Source of the DNA: Liolophura sinensis
Taxonomy: Eukaryota > Mollusca > Polyplacophora > Chitonida > Chitonidae
NCBI RefSeq assembly: GCF_032854445.1
Contig: NC_088298.1
Span: 18,495,976 to 18,559,975 of the forward strand
Reading direction: 5' to 3'
DNA length: 64,000 bases
Positions 61,001 to 64,000 of the stretch are shown here, piece after piece. Both the position numbers and the translations under genes were made by a program. The notes below the pieces were generated by a model, which was given only the letters and a program-made list of their open reading frames with translations, was not told where the DNA came from and did not search any database. Each line of letters starts with the position of its first letter. Position 1 is the stretch's first letter.

Positions 61001-63269
61001 TTGATGAAGACGTCGTGTTGATGTAGGCATTTTGCTGATGAAATCGTCATTTTGGTGAAGTTGTCTTGCTGTTGTGCGCATTATGCTGATAAAGGCGTCA
61101 TGTTGATGAAGGAATCATGTTTTGTAGGCGTCATGCTGATATTGACATTGTGTTGATTAAGGCGTCATGTTGATGTGGGCATAATGTTCATGAAGACATC
61201 ATGTTTTGTTGATTAAAGAGGCATGCTGGCGAAGGCGCCATGTTGATGAAGGCGCCATGTTGATGAAGGTGTCATGTTGATGTAGGCGTAATATTGACGT
61301 AAGCATTATGTTGATGAAGGTGTCATGCTGATGTTGGCATTGTGTTAATGAAGGCGTCATGTTGATGTAGGCAACACGTAGAGGTAAGCGCCATGTTGAT
61401 GAAGGCGCCATGTTGATGAAGACGTTATGTTGATGAAGGCTTCATATTAATAAAGGCATCATGTTGATAAAGGCGTGACCTTGATGTAGGCATTTTTTTA
61501 ATGTAATCGTCATGTTAATGTAGGCGTCATGTTAATGTAGGCGTCATGTTAATGTAGGTGTCATATTGATAAAGGCTTCATCTTGATGGAGGCGTCATGC
61601 TGATGAAGGCGTCATGTTGATAACGGTGTCATGTAGAGCATTATTGACATTTATTTACAATTAAAAGACGAAAACTACGTTACCAGTGATATATACACAT
61701 GTGATACAAGGCCGTTATGTCTAACGAACGACAAAAAATTAGTTTTATTTTGTTTCCCACGACTTTGTAAGATGTGTAAAATATTTAATGACATTAACAT
61801 TTTGTTATAATCTATTGATAATAGAAATTCATTTCATCTTTATACGATTGATTAGGGTGCAGCATTACGTCAGTAATTTTTTCATGCATAACGGAAGACG
61901 CCATTTTTCAATGTATGCACACGTACAACTATTTCATTGTGTCTAAACTTTCATCAACATGGTAGTTCTTTTGAAAGTTAGTTACATTAGTATTTTTGTA
62001 TTCGTCAGTAAATAATCATTGTCGAACTAGGCGATACATTTATGTTTTGATCAATATTGTGATAATTGGTGTCTTTTGCATTATGGTCTGCTGAGACCAA
62101 GGCATAAGAGATACAATATTCCCCACGTAAAATAAAGGAAGTACTTCCTTTCTACACCATCAGCTGGCTACAAAAGTTAAAGAAATGTCAATAATGTGGA
62201 CGTCGGCTTAATTCTACGAGGAGTGTTGAAGTGGGCCCGTAAAATGCAGTCGTCAAAAGGGATTGTTTGAGGAGTATGACCGTATGACCCAACAGATTTG
62301 GTGAAACTTGACCTTCATTAAAACTTGCAATGTGCGGAGTACGGAAGTGTGTCCGAACGTTGCGAACGCTGTTAAAATCATGATGAGAGAAGGGAGGGAA
62401 AAAGTCTATACACAAAGGTCTACCGTACACGAAGTATGGTGCCCTTTGCAAAAATGAATACTGATGTATGCCTTGGTATTCCAGCATATAACTGATGTAT
62501 TTTGTATTCCATATTTCTTTGTACATCCACCCCGACAGACATTCGTCTGGTTGGCATGAATTACTCGATGGCCGGAAGACTTGAGGTGTACCATAACTCT
62601 CAATGGGGCACGGTCTGTGACGACTTTTTCCACGCAGCAGCTGTTAGAGTGGCCTGTCGCCAGCTTGGCTTTTCTGGGTACGTACGCTGGGTAAATATTT
62701 GATTAATTGCGTTTAGTGCAGGGATTCATTAGTTTTCCAAACTTTATCACCAAATACCAAAAAAAAGTAATCGATAAACTGTTCGCAAAAGAACAGGTTT
62801 TCCTCTCAGAGAAAGTTCTCCTCTACGCTATAAACTTTTTCCCGGGGTCTAAAGTTTTCTCTGTGGGAACAACGCTTTCTACGCGGGATTAACGTCTATT
62901 CCGCCGGTTTAGCTTTTTCTCTGCAAGATTAACGTTTTCTGGGCCGGGTTTACGTTTTCTCTGCGGCCTTCACATTTTTTCCGCGGATAATGTCAAAACA
63001 ATGTCAAAACCTTGTTCTGAGCTTTCGTGGTTTGTACGTCACGAATGTCAATTAAATACAAAATAAATAAATCATTTACTAGTATCTTCTCTTACCTGTC
63101 AGTCAGGAGGGATCTGTCATCGGGACCACACTTCCTGGTTCCGGGCACATCTGGTTGGATGACGTGACCTGTAATGGAGACGAGTCGTCCTTATTCTCTT
63201 GTTGGCATACTAATTGGGGCCAAACCGACTGCCGTCATGCAGAAGACGTCTACATTAGTTGTGGCTTCG
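55032..63269 (+). CDS. Extracellular protein with two Ly6/uPAR (three-finger) domains and an SRCR domain, partial
   Basis: Nine exons join in frame. LU domain 1: 55,032-55,132 (CLSCEGVG), 55,343-55,414 (24 codons, RCFTEHLT to FGCKIQE), 56,156-56,276 (ending CCTGDACN). LU domain 2: 57,198-57,283 (LSCFSCDD), 57,968-58,039 (24 codons, VCYAES to LGCVSQS), 58,483-58,614 (ending CCQISGCN). CC-x4-CN-like ends are the three-finger hallmark. Linker: 60,389-60,470 (Ser/Thr-rich). SRCR: 62,539-62,677 (GRLEVYHNSQWGTVCDDFF, VACRQLGFSG) and 63,103-63,269 (IWLDDVTCNG to DVYISCGFG), with six cysteines over two exons, as in group A SRCR domains. Phases are 1 at domain 1's start and end, 0 inside each LU domain, 1 around SRCR and 2 inside it. 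Such domains bind ligands at the cell surface, so a receptor or secreted recognition role is inferred. The signal peptide and the 3' end are not found. Confidence 0.85.
55431..55560 (-). repeat. Degenerate SINE in an LU-SRCR intron
   Basis: TTTCATTGGTGTTATATGTTG, ACGGCCAGCATTAT and GGGGACAGAGCCCGG match the reverse SINE body, with an A-rich insertion in the middle. Confidence 0.65.
57785..57962 (+). repeat. 5'-truncated SINE abutting the splice acceptor of an LU exon
   Basis: It starts CCAGCTCATGCTGGCTTCC and runs to GTACGGCGTAAAACACCAG and an AAATACATAAATAAAT tail, with a local deletion (ATAATGCTCAAGAATAAG). The tail ends about five bases before the AG of exon 57,968-58,039. Confidence 0.9.
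58615..59675. other. Intron sequence without features
   Basis: Intron between LU domain 2 and the linker exon. No further exon was recognised. Confidence 0.5.
59676..59908 (+). repeat. (ACTC)n-tailed SINE-like element in an LU-SRCR intron
   Basis: GGAGATAGTGCAACGACTGG, GACCCGTATCAGTATAATG, GATAAAAGAGCGGTGGAAAT, CCTTCGTCGTCATATGACTG and CTCACTCACTCACTC match the copies at 22,318 and 24,753. Confidence 0.9.
60516..61635. repeat. Long degenerate 18-bp minisatellite in the linker-SRCR intron
   Basis: About 60 units of GGCGTCATGTTGATGAAG and variants (TGATGTA, TGATAAA, GCGCCATG). Substitutions are frequent but spacing is well kept. On the minus strand a local frame gives a HQHDTF/INMAPS repeat, without other coding support. 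Confidence 0.92.
62790..62985. repeat. About 27-bp degenerate tandem repeat inside the SRCR intron
   Basis: Variants of TTTTCTCTGCGGGATTAACG recur six to eight times between the two SRCR exons. Confidence 0.8.
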
Positions 63270-63650
63270 GTAAGTTAGGGTTACAACTGAAGCCTCGACG
63301 AAGACGCCTTCATCAGTTGTGGCTTCGGTAGTTAAGGTTAAAACTGAAGCCACGACGAAGACGCCTTCATCAGTTTTGAAATGCCTAACTTGGGGGTACG
63401 ACTGTAACGACGACGTAGACATCTCAGTTAGTTGTGTCTTCGGCAAGTTGGCGTTACGACTGTAGTTACGACGCAGAAACCTTCATTGGTTGTGGCTTCG
63501 GTAACTTGGGATTGCGACCGTATGGAAACGAAGATGGCTGTATCAAGTGTGCTCACGATGAACTTGGGTTACGACTGCAGTGACAAAGATCTTTTCATCA
63601 GCTACGGATTTGGTTAGGTGGGGTTGCGACTGTAGTTGAAGAAGTCTTTT
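63245..63650 (+). repeat. About 57-bp tandem array derived from the 3' end of the second SRCR exon and its donor
   Basis: The first unit is the true exon end (GAAGACGTCTACATTAGTTG, GGCTTCGGTAAGTTAGGG). About six further degenerate units follow, with GACGCCTTCATCAGTTGTGG, CTTCGGTA and a CGACTGTAGTTACGACG linker. Several retain GGTAAG/GGTAAC-like donor sites. Confidence 0.88.
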
Positions 63651-63787
63651 GTGTACCAACCGTCAAAAACAAGGACGTTCCAGGTCAGACTACGATTAAC
63701 AAAAACCAAAGAACTAAGAAAGTATATACTAATAGGAGAAGCAATCAGAATTTTGAAATGATGTTGGAAAGACGTACGGTATATTTT

Positions 63788-64000
63788 ATTTGTTTATTTA
63801 TTTGATAGGTGTTTCTAGCCGCACTCAAGAATATTTCACATATACAACTGCGGTCAGCATTATGGTAGAAGGAAACCGGGCAGAGCCCGGGGGAAACCCA
63901 CGACCATTCGCAGGTTGCTGACAGAGCTTCCCACTTACGGCCAGAGAGGTGGACAGCATGAGCTGGACCTCACAGCCACAGCATTGGTGAGAGGCTCTTG
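63788..64000 (-). repeat. SINE, reverse orientation, cut by the window edge
   Basis: It begins TTTATTTATTTGATAGGTG and continues through the whole body in reverse (CAGCATTATGGTAGAAGG, CCCACGACCATTCGCAGG) to the head at AGAGGCTCTTG, where the window ends. Confidence 0.9.

Noticed and set aside
61199-61411. Histidine/threonine-rich 70-codon minus frame
   Set aside because: It is produced by the 18-bp minisatellite, whose period is a multiple of three.

Overview
The window is AT-rich animal nuclear DNA: short exons with GT-AG introns, tRNA-derived SINEs, LINE and DNA-transposon relics, many minisatellites, and vertebrate-like Toll-like receptor (TLR) sequences. The SINE types and immune families suggest a lophotrochozoan, most likely a mollusc or possibly a brachiopod. 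That placement is inference; no species was identified.

Layout. 1-3.4 kb: the 3' end of an unrecognised plus-strand gene (three exons, stop at 3,366). 3.5-9.1 kb: SINEs, an ambiguous open frame at 5.5-5.8 kb, a Tc1/mariner-like relic and a broken LINE endonuclease. 9.3-30 kb: a mosaic of segmental duplications (blocks called A/B/C, D and F here) that surrounds TLR copy 1 on the plus strand (16,766-19,278). 32.4-34.1 kb: two exons of an ankyrin-repeat gene with a 48-bp minisatellite in the intron between them. 34.1-36.1 kb: a palindrome-rich repeat, a SINE and a 146-bp satellite. 36.5-39.1 kb: TLR copy 2 on the minus strand, tail-to-tail with copy 1. 39.9-46.7 kb: further copies of the duplicated blocks, some inverted. 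47.3-48.4 kb: a decayed reverse transcriptase. 50.2 kb: a 98-bp satellite. 54.7-63.3 kb: a modular plus-strand gene with two three-finger (Ly6/uPAR, LU) domains, a Ser/Thr-rich linker and a two-exon SRCR domain. It continues beyond the window.

Biology. The recognisable host genes are extracellular or innate-immune in type: two TLR relics and an LU-SRCR receptor-like gene. Both TLR copies carry several frameshifts, but in complementary places: copy 1 keeps an intact C-terminal half (LRR, LRRCT, membrane segment, TIR) and copy 2 an intact N-terminal half (signal peptide and LRRs). The strongest new reconstruction is the LU-SRCR gene, where exon phases, exon lengths and cysteine motifs agree across two repeated modules. 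I see no CRISPR, operon or prokaryote-type system. Coordinates of duplications and degenerate repeats were read by eye and are approximate.
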